DNA from: Corynespora cassiicola
Lineage: Eukaryota; Ascomycota; Dothideomycetes; Pleosporales; Corynesporascaceae
Length of the DNA stretch: 64,000 bases
NCBI GenBank assembly: GCA_022059125.1
Contig: JAEUWY010000004.1
Location: 558,001-622,000 of the forward strand
Direction: 5' to 3'
Shown here: positions 10,595-20,529 of the stretch, piece by piece
How positions within the stretch are numbered: position 1 is the stretch's first letter
How the letters are laid out: the number at the start of each line of letters is the position of its first letter
Made by a program: the position numbers and the translations under genes
The notes under the pieces: generated by a model
Seen by the model: the letters and a program-made list of their open reading frames with translations, nothing else
The model's database searches: none
Told to the model about the DNA's origin: nothing

Positions 10595-11992
10595 TCACCG
10601 CAGCTGGTACGCAAACACGTCGTGACTGTGCAGCAGCCGTCCCTGGTCGTCCTCCTCGTCGAGTATGTCCTCGTTCGCCGTGTCGCCCGCCATCATCTCC
10701 AGGTACTCCTTCCACGAATGATACGTCGTGAGCGACAGCGTCTGCGGGCACCACACCGCCGTCTGCCATCTGACCTGGTTCGCGTCTTGCACTCCAGCGT
10801 GGAAGTACTCCAACAGCTGCTTCACGTGCGCCTGCTCCTCCGCCGGCAGCTTCATGAATGCCTCAAAGAATGCGCCCCCCAGCTTCTGTCCCATTTCCGG
10901 CTCCACGAGCCAGATGAACTTGGATGCCTCTGACCCAGTATTGATCTGGATCACCCGATCCATTGGCGGCCAGTCGGGCTTGATGCTCATGTTTGTGACA
11001 AACCCAATCTCCACCGCCGCGTCTTGCCATGCCTCTTGCTGCTCGCTCCCGTCGAAGACGTGGACCTCGTCTGTCCCCAACAGCCTCGGCTCTCCGTAGA
11101 AGCCATTCCAGTACGATAGCATTCCATTCGTCACCGACAAGAACTCCTTGAAGTCGTCGGGGAGTTCGTGTTCCAGCTTCTCCTCGAGCGCCTTGATTTG
11201 TTCGTCCGTCGCACCCTCGCAAAGAATCGTCGAAGGAGGGTCGTCAGGGTCGATGTCGTCCATTTCCTCCCACACTGCATTCTTGATCGTGTTCTCGTCG
11301 CTCATCTTGACCAGCTCCTTGATGGACACATCCCTGTAGATGCGTGCCGCTCCCTTCTCCAGCCTTTCCGAAAACGTCTCGTACACTTGCTTTGAGAATG
11401 CTTCCAGCTTGTCTTCGTCTACTTCGATCGTTCGGGCCAGTGCCTTGTGCTTGAGGTAACGGAATACCTGCCGCGACTTCGAAAGGTCGTTCCACGTCGA
11501 ATGGAAGTTGTCCGCAAAGATTTGGAGGATATCCAACGCCTTCTCTCGCCGGTTCATGTATAGCGCGAGGTCGATGGCGGCAACGAGGTCATCCGTGCGA
11601 ATCTGCATTTCGCCCCAAGCGTCCATTTTTCCCTCGCCCGTCGCCGTGGCAATCAGCTTGTCCAGGCCTTCCTCCGTCTTGTGTGTATCCCGCTTCCAGA
11701 GAATGCGCTCCGTCTCCAGCTTCGATACGAACTCGGGCGTTCGCTCCTCCACGGGTATCGAGTCGGGCCACAGGCCAGTCGCGTCCCAGGCAAAGTACAG
11801 GCCGGGGCTCCACGACGTCTTACACCCTCCCGCGAACGTCTGAAAGAGGGTGTACAGTTCGTTCGCCTTGTCAACGTAGCCCAAGAGCGCATACTCTAGG
11901 GCAATGTCGAACGCATTGCGGGCCACATCCCAGGGATCGCGCTCCCTTAGAATTTGGTGACGGTCGAATTTTCTACCCATTCGGTGCGACAT
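10595..11992 (-). CDS. SUKH (SMI1/KNR4) domain protein
   Basis: A single uninterrupted exon of 465 codons, starting MSHRMGRKFDRHQ; a second ATG four codons in is an alternative start. The N-terminal half (residues about 10-230) is alpha-helical in composition, rich in Leu/Ala and charged residues, and I do not recognise it. From about residue 250 the pattern GATDEQIKALEEKL, ELPDDFKEFLSVTNGM, then a Tyr/Trp-rich loop and FIWLVEPEMG matches the SUKH/SMI1_KNR4 fold. In yeast the founding member Knr4/Smi1 is a signalling scaffold linked to cell-wall synthesis and stress. In bacteria the superfamily includes contact-dependent toxin immunity proteins. No catalytic residues are expected. The specific role in this fungus is unknown; only the domain assignment is claimed. 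Confidence 0.85.
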   Translation of the reverse strand: MSHRMGRKFDRHQILRERDPWDVARNAFDIALEYALLGYVDKANELYTLFQTFAGGCKTSWSPGLYFAWDATGLWPDSIPVEERTPEFVSKLETERILWKRDTHKTEEGLDKLIATATGEGKMDAWGEMQIRTDDLVAAIDLALYMNRREKALDILQIFADNFHSTWNDLSKSRQVFRYLKHKALARTIEVDEDKLEAFSKQVYETFSERLEKGAARIYRDVSIKELVKMSDENTIKNAVWEEMDDIDPDDPPSTILCEGATDEQIKALEEKLEHELPDDFKEFLSVTNGMLSYWNGFYGEPRLLGTDEVHVFDGSEQQEAWQDAAVEIGFVTNMSIKPDWPPMDRVIQINTGSEASKFIWLVEPEMGQKLGGAFFEAFMKLPAEEQAHVKQLLEYFHAGVQDANQVRWQTAVWCPQTLSLTTYHSWKEYLEMMAGDTANEDILDEEDDQGRLLHSHDVFAYQLR

Positions 11993-13379
11993 CTGTTGTT
12001 TTTGGGTGCTTCAAGGTCCGGTGAACGCCTCGACAGCATGCAGGATGTTTTAAAAAAAAAAAAGAAATCGGACAAAGAGGGTAATCAGACCAGTTTAAGA
12101 GGCGGTGGGTACCAGAGCTCTGCAGTGTGTTGTGGCAATGACTCGCCAATGTGCACCCCGAATCAGTAGCTTTTCAAGGGCCTTTCCCGCCAGGTGACGC
12201 CTCCTTTTTAAAAGCTACCCAGGCCAGTCGCAGAGTCCCCTTCCGTCTGCCAGTCCAGCCGAGGCCGCTAGGTCCAGCCTGCGAACCAACGAGCAGGTTT
12301 TTTGGCCGACCTAGGTCCTCGTGCAGCAAGGCAGCCGAACTGTCGCCGTCGGCACGCGCCTGGCGGGACGGGAGGATCCAAGGCTAACCCCATGGCCAGG
12401 GCCTCTAAGACGAGTTTTACCCTGCATAACTCACTCTAGTTGTTGCGTCCCACTGCAGATTGTTGGTGATCGTTTGACAGTATAGTTTGCTGACTTGGAC
12501 CGCTTCCCTTCTTGTCCGCCCTTGCATATGGATGGCGAGAGCCGAGTCAGTAGAACCCAACATGTGCGCTGTAGAGTTGGATACAAGGGGTGCAGTGGAG
12601 GCGTGGGGGCATCAAGGATATTCCGTGCCTGTGGCATCTAACTGCGAATCCTCCCAGCAGCATATAACACAACCATTTTATACCCCAGGCTAATGCATCC
12701 ACTGACGCTTATAGAAAGCCTTGGTTCTCCCTACAATCCCCAACGACAATTAACTCGCAAACGCTCAAGTCGTACCACTACGTGAAGTCTGTCCTGCTGC
12801 GCAACACGGTTCTTCTCAGGCCCTTTATAAGATTGCGATGCCCCCCGAAAACCGTGGGCAAGGGACACTCGCTGCTCCGCGTATGCATGCAAGCAAGGAT
12901 GACGCCAACGAAGCCGGTTGGTCCCCCACAGCTAGTTCCTAAACCGTTCTCCTTTCGGCTTCGGGCATAGGCCATGCTTTGGGCAGAAAAGTCTGCAGAG
13001 AGTCGGCGGTGTCCATGTCTCGTCTCCGGAGCCCGTCTCGATGTCGAGGCTTCGGTACCCAGTGATCCATTGAGGTTGCATCTTATCAGGGGTTGTTGCT
13101 CGCAAGAACATGCTAACGCTTTGCGTAGCGAGGCCGGAGAATTGCGATGATCACCCGGCCAATTGATATGATTAGACAGTCTGACGGCGTTTCTCAAACG
13201 GGTTGGTCGCAGTGTTGCCATGGTCCATCATCATCGACGTGCCGTGCGCGGGCGAGAGGTGACGAAAGACGGCACGAGCTGTCCGATTCAAGACGTCAGA
13301 GCGGAGGGGCGACGACGACTCGTTCGCGAAGCACAGATGTCGCCACGTACCCGTGGTAATGCGCGACCATGGACTCCCT

Positions 13380-13400
13380 AGAGCCGCTCCATGCGGCTCT
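13380..13400. repeat. perfect hairpin AGAGCCGC-TCCAT-GCGGCTCT
   Basis: An 8-bp perfect inverted repeat with a 5-nt loop, followed by GCC. A very similar hairpin occurs at 37935-37957, and an unpaired half-site (AGAGCCGCATGG) near 37684. Confidence 0.7.
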
Positions 13401-14963
13401 GCCATCAATGCCATATCTTCATGCTAGCAGACAATTTTCTGCACCCCTTTACTCTGTAAACCTTCCCCCTTTACATTTGAGACCAATCTCCAGATTGAGT
13501 AGGGCCGTATTACCAGGCACCAGGTTCCCGAGGCACATGTTGCAAGAATCCCCGGGGTCTGGCCGATGCTATCACCTTCAGAGCTGCACGCACGCGCCAA
13601 GGGGAAGAGAAGCGTGACGATCCTACTTCAGCCGGCGTCAGCACCCATTCAATCGTATTCGTCAAGGCCTCATAACCGATCACGAAGTTGCTCAAACCAT
13701 CATTCAGCCTTTGAAACATCCAGACCCAGCAGAAGCCGGCGCAAATGGCTGATGTGGACGGGAGGCTGAACGCCCAACTCGCGCGCACCGACGAACGACA
13801 GGTGTCAACAAACGTACACTAGGTCAATACAGTAGATGCCGTACGTCGCAGCCGTGTGACCAGACCCATGTTATCCTCGCTGCCAGGAATAAAGTTTTGC
13901 GCGCAAGCGAAGATCTCCAGTGCGCTTCCGATAACAAATCGCCGGAATGGCGACCAAGAATGCGGAGGGACCCTAGAAGGTTTTGGTAGCGTTCGCATAA
14001 CCACATGCGTGCGTCTGCTTTTTCCATCGAAGGGCGGGTTGCAGATCGGATACGAGGGCGCAGCTGAGTTGCCACGCAAAGGTAACTTCCCTCGTACAGG
14101 AATCCTTAATCTGGCATAAGACGTTCTTCTCTACTCTGTGCTGGAGCGCCGTGCGCTTTGGCGGCGAATTTCTGCCTCATTTTACCTTTGAGATGGGCTC
14201 GTTTCCAAATTATGAGCGCCACAGAGCTTGATGGCGATGGTGCTAGTCTGCAACTGGCTAGAGTGTGATGTAGAGTTAGTAATCATTTGGGACAGTCGTC
14301 TGTTTGGACCGACACTGCTTTCCTCTCGTCAATTCCATTTTGCTGGTATAGAGCATCTGTTTTGTTGTGTTACTCTCTCCAAGGCGTGGGATCTCGTGTG
14401 AGGTTCCTTCGTGGGTATAGTGCGTCTATGGAGCAGATAGACAAGCTCAGAGCACCAAGATTTGGACGGTAAAAATCACTGAATGGTAGACGTAATCTGA
14501 GGAAGAGCCTTTCCTCCCGGTCTGTACCTTCTCAAAATCTCACAACGCTTCTGAAATCCACCTTGTCCAATTCTTTCAAAGACTAATCGTCTGTAACCAC
14601 ATCCCACTATTTCCCTTTCCAACCTTCAACCTGAGACATTCACCCTCCAATCTTTCCTCCCTCTCCCTTTTGAATTACTTCCTCCGCACCCACACCCTCC
14701 CCTCACAATCCACTAAAAAAACATGCTTCCTCCCCACAACCAACCTACCCACCCACCCACCACCCTCACCACCTTCTCCCACCTCGCTCGCCCAAACGCC
14801 GACCCCAATCTTCTCCCCTCTCGCTCTCTTCCCTAAGGCGCAGCAGCAGCAGCAGCCGCCAAGACCGCAAGACGCACAGACGCAGCCGTTAGCTATACAA
14901 ACGCAGTTAGGAACTGCGGATATGGATGTGGATGTGTTACATGGGGGGTCTCACGACATCGGG

Positions 14964-14984
14964 CTAGGTAGGTAGGTAGGTAGG
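14964..14984. repeat. TAGG tetranucleotide microsatellite
   Basis: About five tandem TAGG units between CTAGG and GTTCGG. It sits at the junction between the C-rich and G-rich halves of the skewed stretch. Confidence 0.85.
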
Positions 14985-16277
14985 GTTCGGGGCATGGGTG
15001 CGTGCGAGCTTCTTTGGGCTTTCCTTTTTGGGGAGGTCTTGGGTGGGTTGGTTGTTGGGGTCGAGACTTGAGCGCCTTGTTTTTTTGGGGGTATCTTGAG
15101 TTTTGGGTGGTGTGTTGGGTGGTGGGGTTTGGGCTGCGAGAGGGGGGGTAAGGAGGGATGAGGGAGTGGATGGTAAGAGGGTAAGAGGCGGATTTAGGTG
15201 GGGGAGGGGGTGAGTGTTGTTGAAGGAAGAGGGGGTTTTGGACGTATCGTCCGGATGCCTTTTTTTTCTCTCTCTTCTTCAAGGGTCAAGAGTTGGTCAG
15301 TTGGGTTGAGTCGGTGGATGGATTCTTGTCGAGATGATGCGTAGACGCGGGTCCCATGTGGAAGCGTTTCAAGAGCAGGATCTGACACGGGTTCCTTTAT
15401 CACCAGATGTCAACCTGGTCGGAGGAGGAGGATGAAAGCGTTCAAGGCTCGGTGGAACATAGAGGTGAGTAATAAGTACTAACATCTTAGAATACATGTC
15501 AAATCATTGAAGTGTCTACAGAATGGGCTGGGCCTTTGCTACCGGGGTAGCCGGCGTGAACCACCACTGCCATCGGCCCGCTATGCTGTATGGCCGCGCC
15601 GAGAGAAGTTCTAGATCTCTACTATCTCTACAACAGTCGATTCCAAGATCAAAGCCAAGTAGACGGATTCAATCTGATAGTACTGGCGCCTACTACGCTA
15701 TCAAGCCCAATATATTCGCAAAAAAAAAAAAAACGATTTGCTACCTCACCAAAAACCACCAGATCCAAACACCACTTTAGGAACACCATCACACCATCTC
15801 ACCCTCGCTCGCGAAACACGCACCATCCTACTATAACCGGTGGCCTCGGAAAAAATCACCACGCGTGCCGTAGCGCCCCTTCTTCTATATTGACTTCTTA
15901 TTGCATCCTCGGTGAATTTTCCCTCGGGGGCAGCGGAATAAATGTGGGGTACCCTGCCAGGAGCAAAGGGGACCCATGACCACGTCCTCCCTACCCTCCA
16001 AACCACTTTAAGCGACCACCCGACCGATGCCGGGAAGGTGGCTGTTAAAGATCGGCAGCAGCGTACTATAGCAGTAGGGACGCGGTTTTGTTCGGCCACC
16101 AATGTGGTTCTAGTCTGCGTTTAGGAGACGTTTAGGGGCGGCGCATAGACGTGTTTTGTGTGAAACGTCCGCCTTGAGGTATATTCAATTTACGAATTTG
16201 TCCGTCCGTTGAGACTATTTGCTCCTGGTTTTTTTTTATATGGTGGTGCCATTGGAGGATAGGGCTGAGGGGAGTTG

Positions 16278-16285
16278 TATAAAAG
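16278..16285 (+). promoter_or_regulatory. TATA box of the GH12 gene
   Basis: TATAAAAG lies 112 bp upstream of the GH12 start codon, inside a short A/T-rich pocket. The spacing fits a fungal core promoter with a 60-90 nt 5' leader. A GTGGGG motif at 15944-15949 matches the CreA/Cre1 carbon-repressor consensus SYGGRG, which would fit a repressible cellulase gene, but six bases are weak evidence. Confidence 0.6.
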
Positions 16286-16396
16286 GATGGCAATAAGCCT
16301 TTCCAAGTGTTTCAACTTGTACATATTGTGTCACCCACTCTATTCTGTCTTTGTTTCCATATCCTACGCTTCGTGTATAATTTATACTTTCGGAAA

Positions 16397-17244
16397 ATGA
16401 AGTTCGCTACGCTTTTGTCCCTCGCCAGCGCGGCTGGCCTGGCTGTTGCTTCGCCCGTCGAAAAGCGCGCAGACTTCTGCGGCCAGTGGGATAACCAAGT
16501 CAATGGCCCCTACACTACTTACAACGTGCGTATACATCCGTATGACGAGATTGGAAAACGCCTGTACTGACAGAATTTCCAGAACCTCTGGGGCCGCGAC
16601 CAGGCCACCTCGGGCTCGCAATGCACCGGAGTCGACAGCTATTCCGGCAACACCATCAGGTGGCACACCAGCTGGTCCTGGGCTGGCGGGTATGCCTCAC
16701 TCTCCCACCATCATCTCCAAGCACCACCATTCTAACGAAGCCTCACAGCGCCGGACACGTAAAGTCGTACGCCAACGTCGTCACCAGGCTCCAGCAAAGG
16801 GCCCTGTCCTCCATCAGCCGGCTCCCATCAACCTGGTCCTGGACCTACACCGGCAACGGCCTCATCGCCAATGTAGCCTACGACCTCTTCACCTCCTCGA
16901 CCGCCACCGGCTCCCCAGAGTACGAGATCATGATCTGGCTCGGCTCCCTTGGAGGCGCAGGCCCCATCAGCGCCACCGGCAGCCCCATCGCCACCGTCAC
17001 CCTCGCGGGACGATCCTGGAGGCTGTACAACGGCAGGAACGGCCAGATGAACGTGTTCAGCTTCGTCGCCACCAGCAATGTCGCAAGCTTCAGTGGTGAT
17101 CTGAATGACTTTGTCAAGTACCTCACTTCGAACCAGGGAATGCCTTCGAGCCAAATCCTGACCAGCGCGGGTGCCGGAACGGAGCCTTTCGAGGGAAGCA
17201 ATGCCGTGTTTACGACGACGGCGTATACGCTGAGCGAGCAGTAA
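16397..17244 (+). CDS. secreted GH12 endo-beta-1,4-glucanase / xyloglucanase
   Basis: Exons 16397-16525, 16583-16689 and 16749-17244 encode 243 residues, the usual size for the catalytic domain alone. Residues 1 to about 19 form a signal peptide ([19 protein letters not shown]). It is followed by PVEKR, a Kex2-type dibasic site, so the mature enzyme probably begins at ADFCGQW. GH12 hallmarks follow: [27 protein letters not shown], the nucleophile Glu138 in EYEIMIWLG and the acid/base Glu224 in GTEPFEG. The family hydrolyses beta-1,4-glucan or xyloglucan with retention and acts outside the cell on plant cell wall. I cannot separate endoglucanase from xyloglucanase by eye. There is no cellulose-binding module. 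Splicing is phase-consistent and restores all motifs. Confidence 0.96.
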
Positions 17245-17365
17245 GCAGCTCCAGGTTTCTTTCCTTGGGAAGAGCAGAGGGAATGAAGTGCGAGATAGAG
17301 AGAAACGAATGGACTCGATCGCTAAATAGTATTATTTTTTTCCCCATTCTTGTGCATAGCTTAGC

Positions 17366-18616
17366 TCAATACACCATTTTGTAAAAAAAGTAGAACATGT
17401 ACACCACCGCGGTGAGAATGGGATGACTCCACCTCGGCACCTCAACCTTGAGGAATCGAATAATATACGACTCGATGGACGAGCGCGGCGCCCCCCGCGT
17501 GAACATCATGTCGGTCATGGCGCCATGGGTGAGTTCCATCTGGCCCTTTGCAAAGGCGAACATGTCTCTCTCGTACGCGATGACGCACGCATCCAGGCCA
17601 TCGAGCGCGGGCGTTTCAGCTTTGGCGTAGGCGGAAATGGAGCGGGAGAGGAGCATGGCGTCATAGAGTGCCGTGTTGACGCCGACGCCTCCAAAGGGCG
17701 TCATGAGGTGTGCGGCATCACCCAGGAGGGTGACGCCCTGCTTGTGCTCCCACTGGAAGCCCACGGGGAGCATGTACTGGCATCTCCACGTTGCCGGTCC
17801 TTGCGCGCTCTCGAACACGTTGGTGAGCTCGGGGGACCAGCCGTCCAGCTCTTCTCTCAGGTGCTCTTTGACGGCTTCCAGGTTGGAAGTATCGAAGCCG
17901 CACTTGTCTGCAAAGTCTTCGTCGTATTGGCCGTAGAAGGCGATGTGTATGCTTCCATCCCCAATCTGCTGGGCGTTCAGGCCCTTGCCATCGCTGAACG
18001 AGAACACACTTCCGCGGTTGACGAGTTCGTACACTGCGGGCGCCCTCTTGGCGGCATCAGGAATGCTGAGGCTGTATCCGGCGAGCCCCGTGTAGACGGG
18101 TGTCTGCGCCGTGACGAGATGGCGGACCCTGCTGCGCGCTCCATCAGCACCAATAACAAGATCGAATCCGCGCTCTACACATCCGTTCTCAAAGTGCAGC
18201 GACAGATCGGAATCCACGCGCTGGAGCCGGTATCCCCAGCGCACCGCCCCGTCCGGAATGCTCCGGAGGAGCAGTTTTCGGAGTGCGGCGCGGTCGATCT
18301 CGGGGGCTTCTTGGAGGCTGGTGCGCTTCTCTGGGTTGCCGGGCTGGCGTCTTATGTAGGGTGTCTTGTTCTTGTCGCAGACGAGGAGGCTCTCGCCGTC
18401 GTAGCGGGCGAGCTTGATGAATTCGTCCCACAGGCCGGATTCCTTCACCGCTGCCAGTCCGCTGGCTGCGCGTAGGTCGAGCGTTCCGCCTTGTCCTCGC
18501 CAGTCGATGGAGGCTTCGCCCTCGAAAATGGTGCATGTGATGGAGTGGCGATCCAAGAGCCTGGCCAGCATGCAACCGCCTGGGCCAGCACCTATAATTG
18601 CTATCTTGGGTACCAT
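17366..18616 (-). CDS. FAD-dependent monooxygenase (TetX/salicylate hydroxylase type)
   Basis: Single exon, 416 residues. The Rossmann dinucleotide-binding motif GAGPGG lies at residues 9-14 near the N terminus, followed by an FE acidic residue at the end of beta-2. The DG-type motif GADGARSRVR begins at residue 156, and the second FAD ribityl-binding motif GDAAHLMTPFGGVGVN begins at 299. This order defines class A flavin monooxygenases, which use NAD(P)H and O2 to hydroxylate small aromatic or related substrates. The QGGTLDL and LMTPFGGVG(V)N details are closest in feel to the TetX-like subgroup. A hydrophobic C-terminal tail (VVYMFYFFYKMVY) may associate with membrane. It converges on the GH12 gene with 121 bp between stop codons. 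Substrate unknown; no biosynthetic cluster is visible. Confidence 0.9.
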   Translation of the reverse strand: MVPKIAIIGAGPGGCMLARLLDRHSITCTIFEGEASIDWRGQGGTLDLRAASGLAAVKESGLWDEFIKLARYDGESLLVCDKNKTPYIRRQPGNPEKRTSLQEAPEIDRAALRKLLLRSIPDGAVRWGYRLQRVDSDLSLHFENGCVERGFDLVIGADGARSRVRHLVTAQTPVYTGLAGYSLSIPDAAKRAPAVYELVNRGSVFSFSDGKGLNAQQIGDGSIHIAFYGQYDEDFADKCGFDTSNLEAVKEHLREELDGWSPELTNVFESAQGPATWRCQYMLPVGFQWEHKQGVTLLGDAAHLMTPFGGVGVNTALYDAMLLSRSISAYAKAETPALDGLDACVIAYERDMFAFAKGQMELTHGAMTDMMFTRGAPRSSIESYIIRFLKVEVPRWSHPILTAVVYMFYFFYKMVY

Positions 18617-19841
18617 GGTACAAGTCGACAGGTTGGTAATTGGTCAATAGAGGAGGAAGAAGTGGTTATGGGCTGTGCTCAGAGCCGTACGTTGGTTCTT
18701 TGTTCGGTGGCGATTTTGGACGAGAAAGAGACGTGAACCAGAATTGAGGGGATTCGGGGCTGAGGAATCGAGATCGTGTACATCATCATAATTGCTAACT
18801 TCGTTTCAGGCCAGCCTTGGATAGGTACCTATGTCTTACATGGTACGAGGCGGGTGGCTAGCGTATCTTTTCAGCGGGCTTAGGCACGATGGTGATGTAG
18901 GCGCGGAGGGTGTGGCGTGGGCTAGAGCCACCGCTACAAGTCCCAGAGATGGGATTCGTGCTTGACCCTGCCATGAGGCAGCCGAAGCAACACACGGCGA
19001 TGCAGACAGCAGATTGAGTTCGGCTTCAGGCTGTTTCGACAGTAGGTGCGACGTAAGTATTCAGAGCTTGTGGCCGGAAGAGCCATCCCGCCTTGCATGA
19101 TTGGGGGCTGTTGGCGAGGAGCGGGCTGGAACCCCTTCGGGCCAGGTCTAAGTTTGGCGCACGATCGAGCAGGTGCGGGAACGCCAACTGGCGAACGGGG
19201 AAGAGACCAGAACTGTGTGAACGAATAAACCTGACGAGGACCTATGGAAAAGGAGATGAAATGATTACCGCCCTTGTCGTTACTGCTTCTCCTTGGCACA
19301 GTTGCGACAACTTGCCTCGCCATAGATACACACTTCCATTTCGCCATAGTGAGCGTAGCTGTATGCCTTGATTGATGGAACTATTACAGGAGCTGTCAAT
19401 AATTGCAGAGTCTCCAAAGATGTTTGGACTGCATTGCAATTCCATAGCAAAGAGGTTACTGGGTGGTATCAGATGGCCATCAGGTACCAAAACAGCCCTC
19501 TTGACTTCGTGCTCTATCCTGTATAAACAATATTCCGAGTGCAGAACAAAGATCTCGCAAAGGCATCCTACAGCAAATTAGACTTGACCTATCTAGCCCT
19601 ACGAACAGCGCTGATGTTCCTTGTCCCTACGTCGCCTAACAAACACGCTCGGCACCTCGGATCCGACATCATCATCATCATCATCCTCCTCTTCTAGCAT
19701 CCTTCATTGCCAGGCTCCCGCCTATACTCCAGACCACAGCCTTGCCCAGGCTACACTCTCTCCATTCCACTGTATTCAATCTACCCACCCACTAACATCC
19801 GCACCGGATCCTCGTTCCTAAACTAGCGAACTACATCCAAA
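18617..19841. other. intergenic, no gene seen
   Basis: Divergent promoter space between the FAD monooxygenase and the small membrane-protein gene. The only notable element is a short ATC/CTC repeat at about 19667-19695 in the 5' leader of the small gene. Confidence 0.5.
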
Positions 19842-19996
19842 ATGGTAAGCGAAGCCTACACTAGGAGGTCGCCTCCAAGCCTAACCACCCACCACAGTCG
19901 GACGTCCTCGCCTTCATCCTCTTATTCCTCACCTGCGTAATGCCCATCATAGGCATCGTCGTCTACCGCAGCCACACATCCCCAAGCCTAGACTGA
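19842..19996 (+). CDS. 33-residue single-span membrane protein
   Basis: The ATG at 19842-19844 is followed at once by a well-formed intron 19845-19897 (GTAAGC, CCTAACC branch, CACAG). Exon 2 (19898-19996) then reads SDVLAFILLFLTCVMPIIG, IVVYRSHTSPSLD and stop. The result has a short N-terminal acidic cap, about 20 hydrophobic residues and a small polar tail: a one-pass membrane microprotein. Third-position C is strongly preferred, as in neighbouring genes, which supports real coding. Its size, MSD-like start and IVVYR at the membrane edge loosely recall Ost4, the 36-residue oligosaccharyltransferase subunit (yeast begins MISD and has IVIYH). I cannot establish that homology by eye. A conserved fungal protein of unknown function is equally likely. 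Confidence 0.65.
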
Positions 19997-20529
19997 AAAG
20001 CCCGCGCGCGTTGGTTTCTTGTAAGCACCACGTTAATCCCCGCGCCTCTTCCAGCCAGCACTGACATTGGCAGGCGACACACCGAGGCGCAAATGTGAAA
20101 GCGGCCGTGTTTGTGGGTCCATGGCATGTAATGTGTGGTCGGTATGCGGGATGGCAGGCGGCAGCGGACGTCACAGCTGGGCTATTTTCGGCTTTCGCAA
20201 GGCTTCAAGGCATGTTGATGAGCATGGCATCCGTCTTGCTCATATCCAGGCATGGCGCACATCTGGCCGAAATGGGCAGTGAGAGCACGAGTCACAGCAT
20301 CACCTGTAAACAGCAAACACACGACCCCAAAAAAAGGTGCCGTTCGTATAGCAAAAATCCACGACTTTTTTTTTCAAATGTGTTGCGCAAATCAAGTGTG
20401 GTGGTGGTTGTGTTGGCAGCTCATTGAATTCATCCTCATTCCCGTCAGTCTCGCCCTCTTGTTTGTCTACGCTAATCGACTCCACACAAAGCCTCCAGCT
20501 CCCCCGCGCTCTTACAAAACATGCTCCGG
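19997..20529. other. intergenic between convergent genes
   Basis: 3' UTRs of the microprotein gene (+) and delta-COP (-). No coding potential seen. Confidence 0.5.

Larger units (their letters stand above)
11993..16396. other. 4.4-kb gene-poor interval
   Basis: No frame in this stretch has recognisable protein similarity, codon bias like the neighbouring genes, or splice sites that connect frames. It contains a perfect 8-bp-stem hairpin at 13380-13400, a strong strand-composition switch at 14575-15290 (C/T-rich then G/T-rich), a TAGG microsatellite at 14964-14984, and the GH12 promoter at its right end. Lineage-specific genes could be missed here. Confidence 0.5.

Noticed and set aside
9679..10731. 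350-codon plus-strand frame and matching long minus-strand frames
   Set aside because: Created by the CCCGCAG and related tandem arrays and by antisense of F-box exon 1; no protein-like sequence.
17423..18475. 350-codon plus-strand frame
   Set aside because: Antisense shadow of the FAD monooxygenase, which has all expected FAD motifs in order.
16397..18616. GH12 plus FAD monooxygenase as a biosynthetic cluster
   Set aside because: No polyketide, peptide or terpene core enzyme, regulator or transporter nearby; adjacency alone is not evidence.
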